Assembly: GCF_029360805.1 (NCBI RefSeq)
Contig: NZ_JARKNC010000003.1
Span: 369,787-433,786 of the forward strand
Source: Daejeonella sp. JGW-45
Lineage (GTDB): Bacteria; Bacteroidota; Bacteroidia; Sphingobacteriales; Sphingobacteriaceae
Direction of reading: 5' to 3'
Length of the DNA: 64,000 bases
The position numbers were made by a program, and so were the translations under genes. Shown here piece by piece: positions 45,855 through 54,091 of this stretch (within the stretch, counting starts at the first letter, position 1; every line of letters begins with the position of its first letter). The notes beneath the pieces are model-generated. The model was given only the letters and a program-made list of their open reading frames with translations. It did not search any database and had not been told where the DNA came from.

Positions 45855-46883
45855 TTAATCCCTGACGCATAATCTGTAAACTTCCTCAATTATTGCCCCG
45901 CTGTCGAACTCCCAATCTGCATTTGCCGCCAGAATAATTGAAAAATCATCCTTTATCATTCGCCGGTATTCACTTGTAAAGCCGAATATCTCCCCGCGAT
46001 GGGCCAGGTAAGGTCTGCCCGAGTTCTCAAACCGGAACATCCCGTTAGTCATAACGAAATCAAATTTATCGTCGGGCGATTTTATTGACGATCCATCTTC
46101 CGGGAGATATGGCTGTATTATCGCCTTCAATGAAAGATCACTCAGTACTTCCCCCCTGAAAATCGCCGATTCAAAATCAATAAAATCATGAAGTACTGCT
46201 GAGAAGCCTCCGGCAGAGAATGTTCCCGAATTACTGTAATAGGGAGGCTGTATAATTTTTCCGGCTTGTCGCGTATAACCCCTGACCCGCTGCGGGTTTA
46301 CTATACGGTCGTCTGTCGGGATGATCATAAGCCCGGGTCTATAAGAACGGATCAGCTCAGTACAAAACTCGAAATAACCCTTACCCGAAATTCTTTCAAT
46401 GATTAAGCCCAACAGGTAAAAACCAGTGTTTGAGTACCCCCACTGAGTGCCGGGAGCAAACTTCGGCTTAGCATCTGCAACATAGGAAATGATCCTCGAC
46501 CGGGGTACATCAAGGTGATATTCATTCCAGTACTCCGGAGCATCCGTGTAATTCTTGATTCCCGAACTGTGCGACAGCAAATGCCCGACCTGTACGCGGT
46601 TCCAGCCTGCGGGCAAGTCATGTAACAGGTCGACTAAGGGTGTACTGAGATTGAAACGGCCACCCTCAATCAGTTTAAAAACTGAAACAATGGTTATTAG
46701 CTTACCTATGGAAGCAATGTTGAATACAGATTGCTCATCAACCGGTTTCCCGGTTTGAAGATCACCTACGCCAAAATTATAATCGGTAATATTTCCACTG
46801 TATGAAACACTACAGGACAAGCCCGGCAAATCAAGTTCCCCGAACTTATATGCCAAATATTCTCCTGCACTCATCCGGATCAA
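45855..46883 (-). CDS. Serine hydrolase (beta-lactamase/D-aminopeptidase-like)
   Basis: The 342-residue protein has S58-I-G-K61 (the SxxK nucleophile motif), YSNTGFYLLG (the YxN motif) and a third motif near HRGEIFGFTS in place of the usual HTG/KTG. No signal peptide is visible, unlike the other proteins of this cluster, so either it works in the cytoplasm or its true start lies elsewhere. It begins 22 bp after the stop of the M19 dipeptidase gene. In this context it may trim D-amino acids from small peptides, as some beta-lactamase-fold D-aminopeptidases do (inference). Confidence 0.85.
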   Translation of the reverse strand: MIRMSAGEYLAYKFGELDLPGLSCSVSYSGNITDYNFGVGDLQTGKPVDEQSVFNIASIGKLITIVSVFKLIEGGRFNLSTPLVDLLHDLPAGWNRVQVGHLLSHSSGIKNYTDAPEYWNEYHLDVPRSRIISYVADAKPKFAPGTQWGYSNTGFYLLGLIIERISGKGYFEFCTELIRSYRPGLMIIPTDDRIVNPQRVRGYTRQAGKIIQPPYYSNSGTFSAGGFSAVLHDFIDFESAIFRGEVLSDLSLKAIIQPYLPEDGSSIKSPDDKFDFVMTNGMFRFENSGRPYLAHRGEIFGFTSEYRRMIKDDFSIILAANADWEFDSGAIIEEVYRLCVRD

Positions 46884-46905
46884 AGTGTATATACTAAGTC
46901 AGCAA

Positions 46906-48126
46906 TTAACTCCCGGTAACCGACCGGATTACCCTGAGCCAGTTCAATCCCAATATTTTACGGATACGGTTCTCAGAATAACCGAGCTTTTGCAGAGCAA
47001 TGGTAATTTGAGGATAATCACTTATGTCTTTTATCTCCCTTGGCAATTCAGGGGCTCCATCAAAATCAGATCCTAATGCAACATGATCTTCGCCCACGAG
47101 GTTAACTCCAAAGTCAATAACCCTGGCGAGCTGATCTACTCCCATCCAATACTCGTCCGGAATCCTTTCGAGTGAAACTAATGGCACGTCGGCCTCGACC
47201 TGCTTGTCGACCTGTTCGATGGTCAGACTGGAATCCAATTTAGGTGCTACCCCGGTTGAGGACCTCTGAACAAGCGGCGTCTTGGAATATTTCCAGTCAA
47301 AGTACTTCGGGTTATTAAATGTACTGCCAAACTGGATCCCTATTACCCCTCCTTTTGCAGCCACTGCTTTTGCTGCCTCATCAGAGATGCACCGCGGATG
47401 ATTGACAATGCTCTTGAATCCGCCATGACTATAGACTACCGGATGCGTACTGGCGGCAGCGCTCTGAATAATAGCTGGCATGGATGCATGAGCCACATTT
47501 ATTACCATTCCCAGCTTATTCATCTCAGCAATAACTGCACGGCCGTGATCATTGATACCATTCCACCTGGCGACGTCATTACATGCGTCAATAAAAGCAT
47601 TAGTGGTGTTATGAGCTGTTAACTGTAGAGACCTTAAACCAAGCCTGTGAAGTGCACGCAGCAGGTTCAGATCACCGTCCATATCGAACCCTCCCTCCAG
47701 ATCGAGGAATGCCGCCATTTTACCCTTTTTATTGATCCTCTTTATATCTGCCGCTGTAAGCGCCAGTTCAATAACATTACTGTTATTTTCTATCTGAGCC
47801 AGGGCCAGCTCTACAACTCTGAAGGTATTCTTTATCTCATGCCTCCCCGGATAATAGTTTTCAGGCGTGTAAACCGAAAAGAACATCGCATCCAGCCCGC
47901 CCTCTTTAGCGCGGGGCAGGTCTACAGTACCAGCATCTGTATATCGCTGGCCGATATCCGTACCTTTCAATAATTCACGCATCATTACATGAACGTGGCC
48001 GTCCATAACAAAGGCGTCTTTATGAAGGTCTTTGGGGCTTAGGCTGTTAATTAAAAAATCGGCAGGACTGGCATTACCAAACATGGGCACCAGTACCAAA
48101 CCCTTTATCAGGTCTCTTCTCTTCAT
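46906..48126 (-). CDS. Peptidase M19 (membrane dipeptidase family), Tat-exported
   Basis: The 406-residue protein starts MKRRDLIKGLVLVPMFG, a twin-arginine leader. Family M19 features follow: metal-binding residues in MDGHVHVM (H44 and H46, where HxD is usual), the Glu in FLDLEGGFD, the His residues in VINVAHAS and PVVYSHGG, and the conserved GSDFDGA. M19 enzymes hydrolyse dipeptides, including those with a C-terminal D-residue. The HxH variant may change the substrate. It follows the amidohydrolase gene by 98 bp in the PLP/RidA cluster. Confidence 0.88.
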   Translation of the reverse strand: MKRRDLIKGLVLVPMFGNASPADFLINSLSPKDLHKDAFVMDGHVHVMMRELLKGTDIGQRYTDAGTVDLPRAKEGGLDAMFFSVYTPENYYPGRHEIKNTFRVVELALAQIENNSNVIELALTAADIKRINKKGKMAAFLDLEGGFDMDGDLNLLRALHRLGLRSLQLTAHNTTNAFIDACNDVARWNGINDHGRAVIAEMNKLGMVINVAHASMPAIIQSAAASTHPVVYSHGGFKSIVNHPRCISDEAAKAVAAKGGVIGIQFGSTFNNPKYFDWKYSKTPLVQRSSTGVAPKLDSSLTIEQVDKQVEADVPLVSLERIPDEYWMGVDQLARVIDFGVNLVGEDHVALGSDFDGAPELPREIKDISDYPQITIALQKLGYSENRIRKILGLNWLRVIRSVTGS

Positions 48127-48224
48127 TGTGTTAAAGGCTGTTAAATTGCTTTTAAAATTCCGCTAAACTTAAGCAATTCTATACAAAAACAGGTAAAACG
48201 GCTGTTAGCGCAGGCTTATTGCCC

Positions 48225-49493
48225 CTACCGTGTCACATTAATATTGCTTGATATCGCATTTAGATCATATACTATTTTGCCGGCACGCATCGTAAGCTCG
48301 CACTCCAGTTTCTGTGTACCGGTAAGCTTATTACCGCCTACATCACGGAAACCAAAGACACCCTTTCTGACCGACAGTACGGCAATATCAGCTTCTGATC
48401 CCACAGACAAATTACCTAATTCCTCACGTCTTATTACTTGCGCTGGAGTCCATGTGCTGGCTTTAATTGCATCAGGCAGCTTCATGCCCATAGCCAGAAA
48501 AACAGACAGTACATTCAGCTGGTCTTTCATTGCTCCGTTCACACTTCCCTTATGCAAATCAGTACTTATCGTATTAGGATAAAAACCGGCTTTGGTAGCG
48601 GGTAAAGCCTGCCTGAAATTAAAACTGCCCCCGCCAAAGCCGACATCGAAGATGATACCCTTCTTTTGTGCCTGCAACACAAACGGCTTAAACTGACGGG
48701 TTTTCAAATCAACAATAGGATCTACTACTCCCCGCGTTGATTCAATAAAGGTGTGTGTATAGATATCCCCTGGACGAAGGTATTTAGTAAAAAGCTCCTC
48801 TAAGGAAAAATAAATGCTATTCAGGTCGATCATAACCGGCATGTTAGCCATCTTACCGGCTTCGACACCACGCTGTATTGGTGTCCAGTCGCTACCCGTA
48901 AAATGTGCAACCTTGAATCCGACAACGTGCTGCTTGTTGGCAACGGCAGCCTCCGCTGTCAGTTTTGCATCCATATCGTTGAGGTTCTGCTCATAGGGAT
49001 CAATACCCCGCATACCTTCGCCGACAATGTTCAACAGGGATAATACCCTGGTCTGAGAATTATCAATGATGTTTTTCTTGAATAAGGGAAACGACTTCCA
49101 TCCTGCTCCCCCAGCATCCACTACTGTTGTAACCCCGGATTTAAATGTACTCTGATCAGGCAGCACTGCAACCGTGCCATTACTCAGATAGTGATCAGGT
49201 TCAAAACCGTAAAAGACATGCGCATGTATATCGATCAGTCCGGGGGTGACAAACATTCCGCGGGCATTTACTGTTTGGGCAGCCAGTGCAGTGTCAATAT
49301 TTTTCGCAACACGCGCTATCTTACCATCCTGGATCGCGATATCCATCAATTCGTTGATATTGTTTTTAGCGTCTATTACATGACCGCCTTTTATAACGAT
49401 CCGGTAAACATGCGCGCCCTGCTGCGCGGCGGCAACCAGGCTCAGGGAAACCAGAACCAAAAAGAGGCTCATTTTGTGCAGATGTCCATTCAT
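48225..49493 (-). CDS. Secreted cog3964-type amidohydrolase/deacetylase, copy 4 of 5
   Basis: The 422-residue protein has a signal peptide (about residues 1-24, ending VAAAQ). Superfamily residues are in DIHAHVF, VGFKVAHF, DIYTHTF and STDLHKGS; the strand-5 position is Asp in VMIDLN. It begins 25 bp after the stop of the PLP enzyme gene, so enzyme and amidohydrolase are cotranscribed. This order (RidA, PLP enzyme, amidohydrolase) links the amidohydrolase product to PLP chemistry more firmly than in the first locus. The acylated substrate is unknown. Confidence 0.88.
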   Translation of the reverse strand: MNGHLHKMSLFLVLVSLSLVAAAQQGAHVYRIVIKGGHVIDAKNNINELMDIAIQDGKIARVAKNIDTALAAQTVNARGMFVTPGLIDIHAHVFYGFEPDHYLSNGTVAVLPDQSTFKSGVTTVVDAGGAGWKSFPLFKKNIIDNSQTRVLSLLNIVGEGMRGIDPYEQNLNDMDAKLTAEAAVANKQHVVGFKVAHFTGSDWTPIQRGVEAGKMANMPVMIDLNSIYFSLEELFTKYLRPGDIYTHTFIESTRGVVDPIVDLKTRQFKPFVLQAQKKGIIFDVGFGGGSFNFRQALPATKAGFYPNTISTDLHKGSVNGAMKDQLNVLSVFLAMGMKLPDAIKASTWTPAQVIRREELGNLSVGSEADIAVLSVRKGVFGFRDVGGNKLTGTQKLECELTMRAGKIVYDLNAISSNINVTR

Positions 49494-49518
49494 ATTCTTT
49501 TGTTTAGAGTAGCTCAGC

Positions 49519-50739
49519 TCATACTGAGGCTTTGTTTAGTTCTTCAGTGAGCCTCCGGGCTACGATCTTTTCCTCACCGGGCTGCATCATCCACACTGAA
49601 ATAATCAACGCATTCTCTACATATTTGGGGGCCTCTATGGACGGTTCACCGTCCCGGAGATTAGCAGTCATATCACGACTTGTCAGCTTGATCAGGGACT
49701 GATCCCAGTTTATTCTTAATGTCGGCGTGACGTTGGCATGCGGCGGCACGAATATTTCGGCTTTTGCGCCCCTGACTTTGTTTACAGCGTTTGCAATAAT
49801 TGCTGCCCGGTCCTCCCACATTTTCCATTCCTTGCCATGATCAAGATTGATAAATCTTTCCAAAGCGGCATACATGCCCAGGATCTCCTCCTTGTTAACT
49901 TTCATACCGCGCCCGATATTATTTCCGCCGGGAGGCGCACTTAGCCTTGCTGCAGCAATAAGATGCTTCCTTCCCATCAGGATACCAGCGCTCTGGGGGC
50001 CCCGGATTGCTTTGCCGCCGGAAACACAGACCAGGTCGTAACCCATATCGTTAAACTTCCACAAGTTTTCCACGGGAGGCACATCTGCCGCTATATCTAC
50101 CATTGTCGGAATATTGTGCTTCTTTGCAATAGCCAACCATTCCTCATGCCCGATCTTTCCCCATGGGGCAGCTTCATTGTAAAACCAGGTCATTGCAGTT
50201 TTTGGGGAAATAGCCTTTTCAAGCTCATCGGCGGTTTCTACCACCACCCGTTTAATACCGGTATTGGTCAGCGTGTGATCATAGGATCCCATGTGCGATC
50301 TCTGCACGATCACTTCATTCTTTTCGAAGCTTGACACATCTGGCAATAAGGCAACTTTCTTACGGTCCATACCGGTCAATACGCCAGCAGTACCCAGTAC
50401 AATTGCCGACCAGCAGCCGGAAGTAACCATTGCGGCTTCTGCATGGCACATAGCAGCTATTTTTTCACCCACCTTGTCCTGCAGATCATTGTAAAGAACA
50501 AACTTCTTCGACGACCCGTTAATGGCGTCTAATACCTCGTCACTCATTAACGACGCTGTATGAGTGGTGTATACACCATAAGCATTGATAAAAGTTCGAA
50601 GGCCCAGTTCTTTAATCAGATCCCGTTTAGCCGTAGCTGCGGGTATCGCAGCTACGGCTTCCAGCGGCGCCGCTGATCCTGCTACAGCCCCGGCGACCGG
50701 GGCGATAGATAAATACTTTACGACATCTCTACGCTTCAT
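49519..50739 (-). CDS. Tat-exported SelA/DgaE-like PLP-dependent enzyme
   Basis: The 406-residue protein starts MKRRDVVKYLSIAPVAGA, a twin-arginine leader. The PLP Lys is K243 in SGGKAIRGPQSAG, identical over this stretch to the enzyme at 8137-9819. TSGCWSAIVLGTAG (the phosphate-binding region) and the final WMMQPGEEKIVARRL complete the SelA-like fold. It lacks the C-terminal beta domain of the other copy. It sits between the RidA gene (38 bp upstream) and an amidohydrolase gene (25 bp downstream). DgaE-type ammonia-lyase or beta-elimination activity is the closest family model; the substrate is unknown. Confidence 0.88.
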   Translation of the reverse strand: MKRRDVVKYLSIAPVAGAVAGSAAPLEAVAAIPAATAKRDLIKELGLRTFINAYGVYTTHTASLMSDEVLDAINGSSKKFVLYNDLQDKVGEKIAAMCHAEAAMVTSGCWSAIVLGTAGVLTGMDRKKVALLPDVSSFEKNEVIVQRSHMGSYDHTLTNTGIKRVVVETADELEKAISPKTAMTWFYNEAAPWGKIGHEEWLAIAKKHNIPTMVDIAADVPPVENLWKFNDMGYDLVCVSGGKAIRGPQSAGILMGRKHLIAAARLSAPPGGNNIGRGMKVNKEEILGMYAALERFINLDHGKEWKMWEDRAAIIANAVNKVRGAKAEIFVPPHANVTPTLRINWDQSLIKLTSRDMTANLRDGEPSIEAPKYVENALIISVWMMQPGEEKIVARRLTEELNKASV

Positions 50740-50777
50740 TGTTCAAAAATTTAATTGAAAAACCTCCTTATCCGCAA

Positions 50778-51239
50778 TTATTTTTTTGCCGTTACGGTTA
50801 TCTCGAACCGTGCCGGTCCTATAAGCGATTTAATGCCCATGATCGACCGGGTAGGGCGCGGTTCGTTGAAGTAGGTGCGATATACCGTATTCATCCGTTC
50901 GAACAATTCCATATCTGTCAGATACACCTGAACCGAAACAACATCAGAATAGTTCATATCAGCTTCCTTGAGGATAACACCGATCTTATCCAGCGCCTGC
51001 TTCACTTCAGTCTCAAAGTCCTCAGGTATAATCCCGGTCTTAGCATCTTCTCCGCTAAAGCCTGCGATATACAAGGTTCCGTCTACTAAGATTCCCGGAG
51101 TAAATGGCAAGCCTTGATTATAACCTTCTGGCCTGATAAATTTGCGCTCTGTAGCCGCACCGGAATTCTTCTTTTCGAGGTTGTTGCAAGATGATAACAC
51201 AAGTGACAACACAGTGCCGGCCATGATAATAGCTTTCAT
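50778..51239 (-). CDS. RidA family protein with lipoprotein signal
   Basis: The frame extends to 51308, but that start would lie inside a terminator stem. The ATG at 51239 (MKAIIMAGTVLSLVLSSCNN) starts a lipoprotein signal with lipobox LSSC, giving 153 residues. The RidA/YjgF fold follows, with YIAGFSGEDAKTG, VSVQVYLTDMELFERMN and FNEPRPTRSIMGIKSL, where the Arg in PTRS matches the catalytic Arg of RidA. RidA proteins hydrolyse enamine/imine products of PLP enzymes, normally in the cytoplasm. A lipid-anchored, extracytoplasmic form beside an exported PLP enzyme is notable. Confidence 0.87.
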   Translation of the reverse strand: MKAIIMAGTVLSLVLSSCNNLEKKNSGAATERKFIRPEGYNQGLPFTPGILVDGTLYIAGFSGEDAKTGIIPEDFETEVKQALDKIGVILKEADMNYSDVVSVQVYLTDMELFERMNTVYRTYFNEPRPTRSIMGIKSLIGPARFEITVTAKK

Positions 51240-51298
51240 ATTCTTAAGTTTAGGTTTTTTGTTTAGTATGAGATCTTTTATGTTTTTCCTGTTAAAAG

Positions 51299-51331
51299 AA
51301 ACAGGCAATCTAATTTAAGAATTGCCTGTTT
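51299..51331 (-). terminator. Terminator between amidohydrolase copy 5 and the ridA-like gene
   Basis: AAACAGGCAAT (51299-51309) and ATTGCCTGTTT (51321-51331) form a perfect 11-bp stem with an 11-nt loop. Read on the minus strand it is followed by T-rich DNA (complement of 51293-51300). It ends the transcript of the upstream amidohydrolase and makes the ridA-like gene the first of its own operon. Confidence 0.83.
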
Positions 51332-51341
51332 AAAAATACCA

Positions 51342-52760
51342 TTACTGTTTCTGCGCGGGGGCGCTTCCAGCCGGCCGTGGTGTGTTTCCGCCACCGCCTC
51401 TCGGCGCGCCCGGCAGGTTTATGGGCTTTACCCGGCCATTCAAATTATAAACCAATTCCCCCGCCCGGAGGGTCATCTCATGATCGAACCTTTTGGTTCC
51501 ATCGATATAACCATCGCGTGCCCAGAAGCCGAACTTGCCGGTACGGATACCGAATATCGCTATATCGGCTACGGAACCAACTGAAAGATTACCCAGGTCG
51601 GGCCTTTTGATCTGTTGAGCCGGATTCCAGGTTGCCGCCTTAATTACATCGTTAAACGGCATACCCATCGCCATAAGTAAGCCCATAATGTTCTGCATAT
51701 CCTTCATGGCATTGTTCATGCTGCTGATATGCTGATCAGAGCTGATCGAATTAGGAAAAAATCCTGCTTTTACTGCCGGCGTGGCAACGTTGAATCCGAA
51801 GCTCGCCCCACCGAACCCGATATCAAAGATCACCCCCTTTTTCCGTGCTGCCAGTACGAATGGCTTTACATTCCCTGCCGAATCCATAATTGCCCGGCCA
51901 TAAACGTGAGTGTAAATATCTCCCGGACGGAAACGATCGAATATTTCCTCATCCAGGCGGCCGTCCAGCATGAATACGCCGCCCATCTGCTTTGCAGCTT
52001 CAACACCGCGTTCTACGGGGATAAGATATGCTTTGGGGATGTTACCTCCGCCACCACCAAAGTGCGCGTTTTTCACACCAACAATGATATCGGGATACTT
52101 CTTTCCCATTGCTGCGGCCTTCTGAACATCCATTTCTTCCAGACTGCTTTCCGTACGCCCATTCATCCCGGCACCGTTGATATTAAGAAAGGCCAGAACA
52201 CGCGTCAGGGAAAGATCTATTGTCTGCTCCTTAAAGGTTTCGAAATTCTTCCAGCCGGCACTTCCGGCATCCACCACAGTAGTAACCCCTGACCGGAACG
52301 TAAACCCGTCCGGAGGTATGCTGTAAGGTCCGTTGCTATAGTTTATCCCGCCTATGTCATTACCCCAAAAATTATGCGTATGTATGTCTATAAACCCGGG
52401 GGTGATATACAATCCGGTAGCGTCAATAACCTGCACGCCAAGATCGGGGTTGATGTTCTTTGCCACCAGGGCAATCGTACCGTCTATACGTGTGACAGCT
52501 TCCTGTGCAGGCCTCGCCGGGCGTGCCGGCATTCCATTAGAGGCAGGGCGTTCGGGTTCCGCTGGCATTGCCGGAGAAGGCGGACGCCCGCCCTTGATAG
52601 CAATATCTATAATTCCGTCGATATTGTTCTTGGGGTCAATAACATGTCCGCCCTTTATTACAAACTTATAAGGCTTTGCAGGATTTGCAGCGCCTTGCTG
52701 ACCCCTTGCACCCACTGCAAGGAATAGCAACGCCGAGATAATTAATAAATTTTTTGTCAT
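51342..52760 (-). CDS. Secreted cog3964-type amidohydrolase/deacetylase, copy 5 of 5, with Pro-rich insertion
   Basis: The 472-residue protein has a signal peptide ending near GARGQ. It keeps DIHTHNF, VGVKNAHF, DIYTHVY and SSDQHISS; the strand-5 segment reads VFMLDG. Residues about 57-95 form a Pro/Ala/Arg-rich insertion (PPSPAMPAEPERPASN...) in the N-terminal beta-sandwich, absent from the other four copies. The C-terminus is a Gly/Pro-rich tail (APRGGGGNTPRPAGS). Both look like flexible, surface-exposed linkers. It is transcribed toward the RidA-PLP operon but separated from it by a terminator. Confidence 0.87.
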   Translation of the reverse strand: MTKNLLIISALLFLAVGARGQQGAANPAKPYKFVIKGGHVIDPKNNIDGIIDIAIKGGRPPSPAMPAEPERPASNGMPARPARPAQEAVTRIDGTIALVAKNINPDLGVQVIDATGLYITPGFIDIHTHNFWGNDIGGINYSNGPYSIPPDGFTFRSGVTTVVDAGSAGWKNFETFKEQTIDLSLTRVLAFLNINGAGMNGRTESSLEEMDVQKAAAMGKKYPDIIVGVKNAHFGGGGGNIPKAYLIPVERGVEAAKQMGGVFMLDGRLDEEIFDRFRPGDIYTHVYGRAIMDSAGNVKPFVLAARKKGVIFDIGFGGASFGFNVATPAVKAGFFPNSISSDQHISSMNNAMKDMQNIMGLLMAMGMPFNDVIKAATWNPAQQIKRPDLGNLSVGSVADIAIFGIRTGKFGFWARDGYIDGTKRFDHEMTLRAGELVYNLNGRVKPINLPGAPRGGGGNTPRPAGSAPAQKQ

Positions 52761-52879
52761 AGTTCAGGATTGAGATTTCTTAAAGCAATATACTTTTAAA
52801 GAGTATAAAAGCAGATAGAGTGACAAAAGAGTTACACTATTGCGGCCGGCTCAGCAGGAGCCTCCTGTCTATGGCCTTG

Positions 52880-53971
52880 TCAATTATCAGCGCTCAATTG
52901 TTTTAACTCCAAGTCAATCCTCCTGTTCCAGATATCTTGCTGGCTCTGGGATTTGCCATGCGACGTCTGCTCATCATAGTCCTTTTGGATTTTATTCATT
53001 TCACGATAGAATTCAAGGTATTCGAAGTTGATGACGCCCTGATAGTTTTCCGGACTAAGCTTTTCGGAAAGAAGTTTCTTTTTGAAGCGATCTGCTACTA
53101 ATTTAACGAGATCGAAATGACGCTGTTCGTGATTTAAATTGTAAGCGTTTTGAGCGCCGGGAGCTGCCCAGGAAGCGCTCTTAACCATGAAGACTTTTAC
53201 ATCGAGCTCTACATGAATGACCCCATCTTTGACTTCGGAACGTTGATCGTAGCCAAACGAAGGAAAAACGGCAGCGGCAAAGTTGTGATCTCGTCTTGCT
53301 TCGCGGAAGTCATCCCACACCAATGGACGGCCAGCATCGTAATAAACAGTATCATCATGCTGTTCCAGGTAGTTATGAAATGAAAGTTTTACTTTTTTTG
53401 CCAGATTCGGGTCACTGGAAGCCTCCCTGGCCAGCCAGTTGTCGATAAATTTCACGCTGTTAGCAAGTATATTCAGCAGAGTGGGTTCAACGATGGCTAA
53501 ATTGGCAAGGGAACGTTTGTATTTCGCTGCCGCCTGGTATCGGGTGAGAGGGACGGTCCAATCTCCTTTATCAAGATCAAAACTAAAGGCCAAATTAATC
53601 TCTCCGCTTATCTCACCATCTGCAGATATTGCCTCCCTGATATCTAATTTCTGTATCCTGATATTTATGGGGCGCAGCGAAGTGTCGCGCGCAACGCTAC
53701 CGCTGAGAAATTCTCCGACTCCTGCGAACGAAGCGCTCCTCAGGCTTATTTTATGGGTTACTGATTCACCGTCCGCACTGAAGAATAGAGCACCGGTTGA
53801 ATCCTGTCCGGTCCGTTCATCGAATACGGTCCTGACGTAAAAACCCGAAGGTACTATTGCAAATCCGCGCGTACTCAGCGCCGTCCGGGCCCTGGTGTTT
53901 TGAGCCTCTGCACCTTCAATACAGCTCAATAGACTCAAAAAAAATAAGCAACAGGCCAGACTTGATTTCAC
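52880..53971 (-). CDS. Secreted DUF922-like predicted metalloprotease
   Basis: The 363-residue protein has a signal peptide (MKSSLACCLFFLSLLSCIEG; a lipobox-like LLSC is also possible). The C-terminal part carries W-DDF (RPLVWDDFREA), H281-E-Q-R-H285 in NHEQRHFDL, and YDEQTSHGKSQSQQDIW, the pattern of the DUF922 family, which has been suggested to be zinc proteases because of this HExxH-like motif. The N-terminal 170 residues are unassigned. It stands alone, 119 bp from amidohydrolase copy 5. Confidence 0.78.
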   Translation of the reverse strand: MKSSLACCLFFLSLLSCIEGAEAQNTRARTALSTRGFAIVPSGFYVRTVFDERTGQDSTGALFFSADGESVTHKISLRSASFAGVGEFLSGSVARDTSLRPINIRIQKLDIREAISADGEISGEINLAFSFDLDKGDWTVPLTRYQAAAKYKRSLANLAIVEPTLLNILANSVKFIDNWLAREASSDPNLAKKVKLSFHNYLEQHDDTVYYDAGRPLVWDDFREARRDHNFAAAVFPSFGYDQRSEVKDGVIHVELDVKVFMVKSASWAAPGAQNAYNLNHEQRHFDLVKLVADRFKKKLLSEKLSPENYQGVINFEYLEFYREMNKIQKDYDEQTSHGKSQSQQDIWNRRIDLELKQLSADN

Positions 53972-54057
53972 GCTAGTTCAACGGCAACCCTTAATCTTTG
54001 TTGCCTGGCTAATATAAAACTATTATTAAAATCCCCGATGCCTGCAATCCAGCCCGA

Positions 54058-54091
54058 CCTCAGGCCTCAGACTTCACACAACTTCTCACAG
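54058..54091. repeat. Degenerate CTCA-rich tract at a gene end
   Basis: The tract CCTCAGGCCTCAGACTTCAC and the following CAACTTCTCACAG repeats CTCA-like heptamers imperfectly. It overlaps the stop codon (complement of 54086-54088) of the DegT-type gene, just as the perfect CTCATAC array overlaps the stop of the AraC-type gene. It may be a decayed relative of that array. Confidence 0.4.

Noticed and set aside
40649..46883. Antibiotic-resistance beta-lactamases
   Set aside because: Both serine hydrolases have variant motifs (YTD; HRG) and sit among peptidase/hydrolase genes; nothing indicates resistance.
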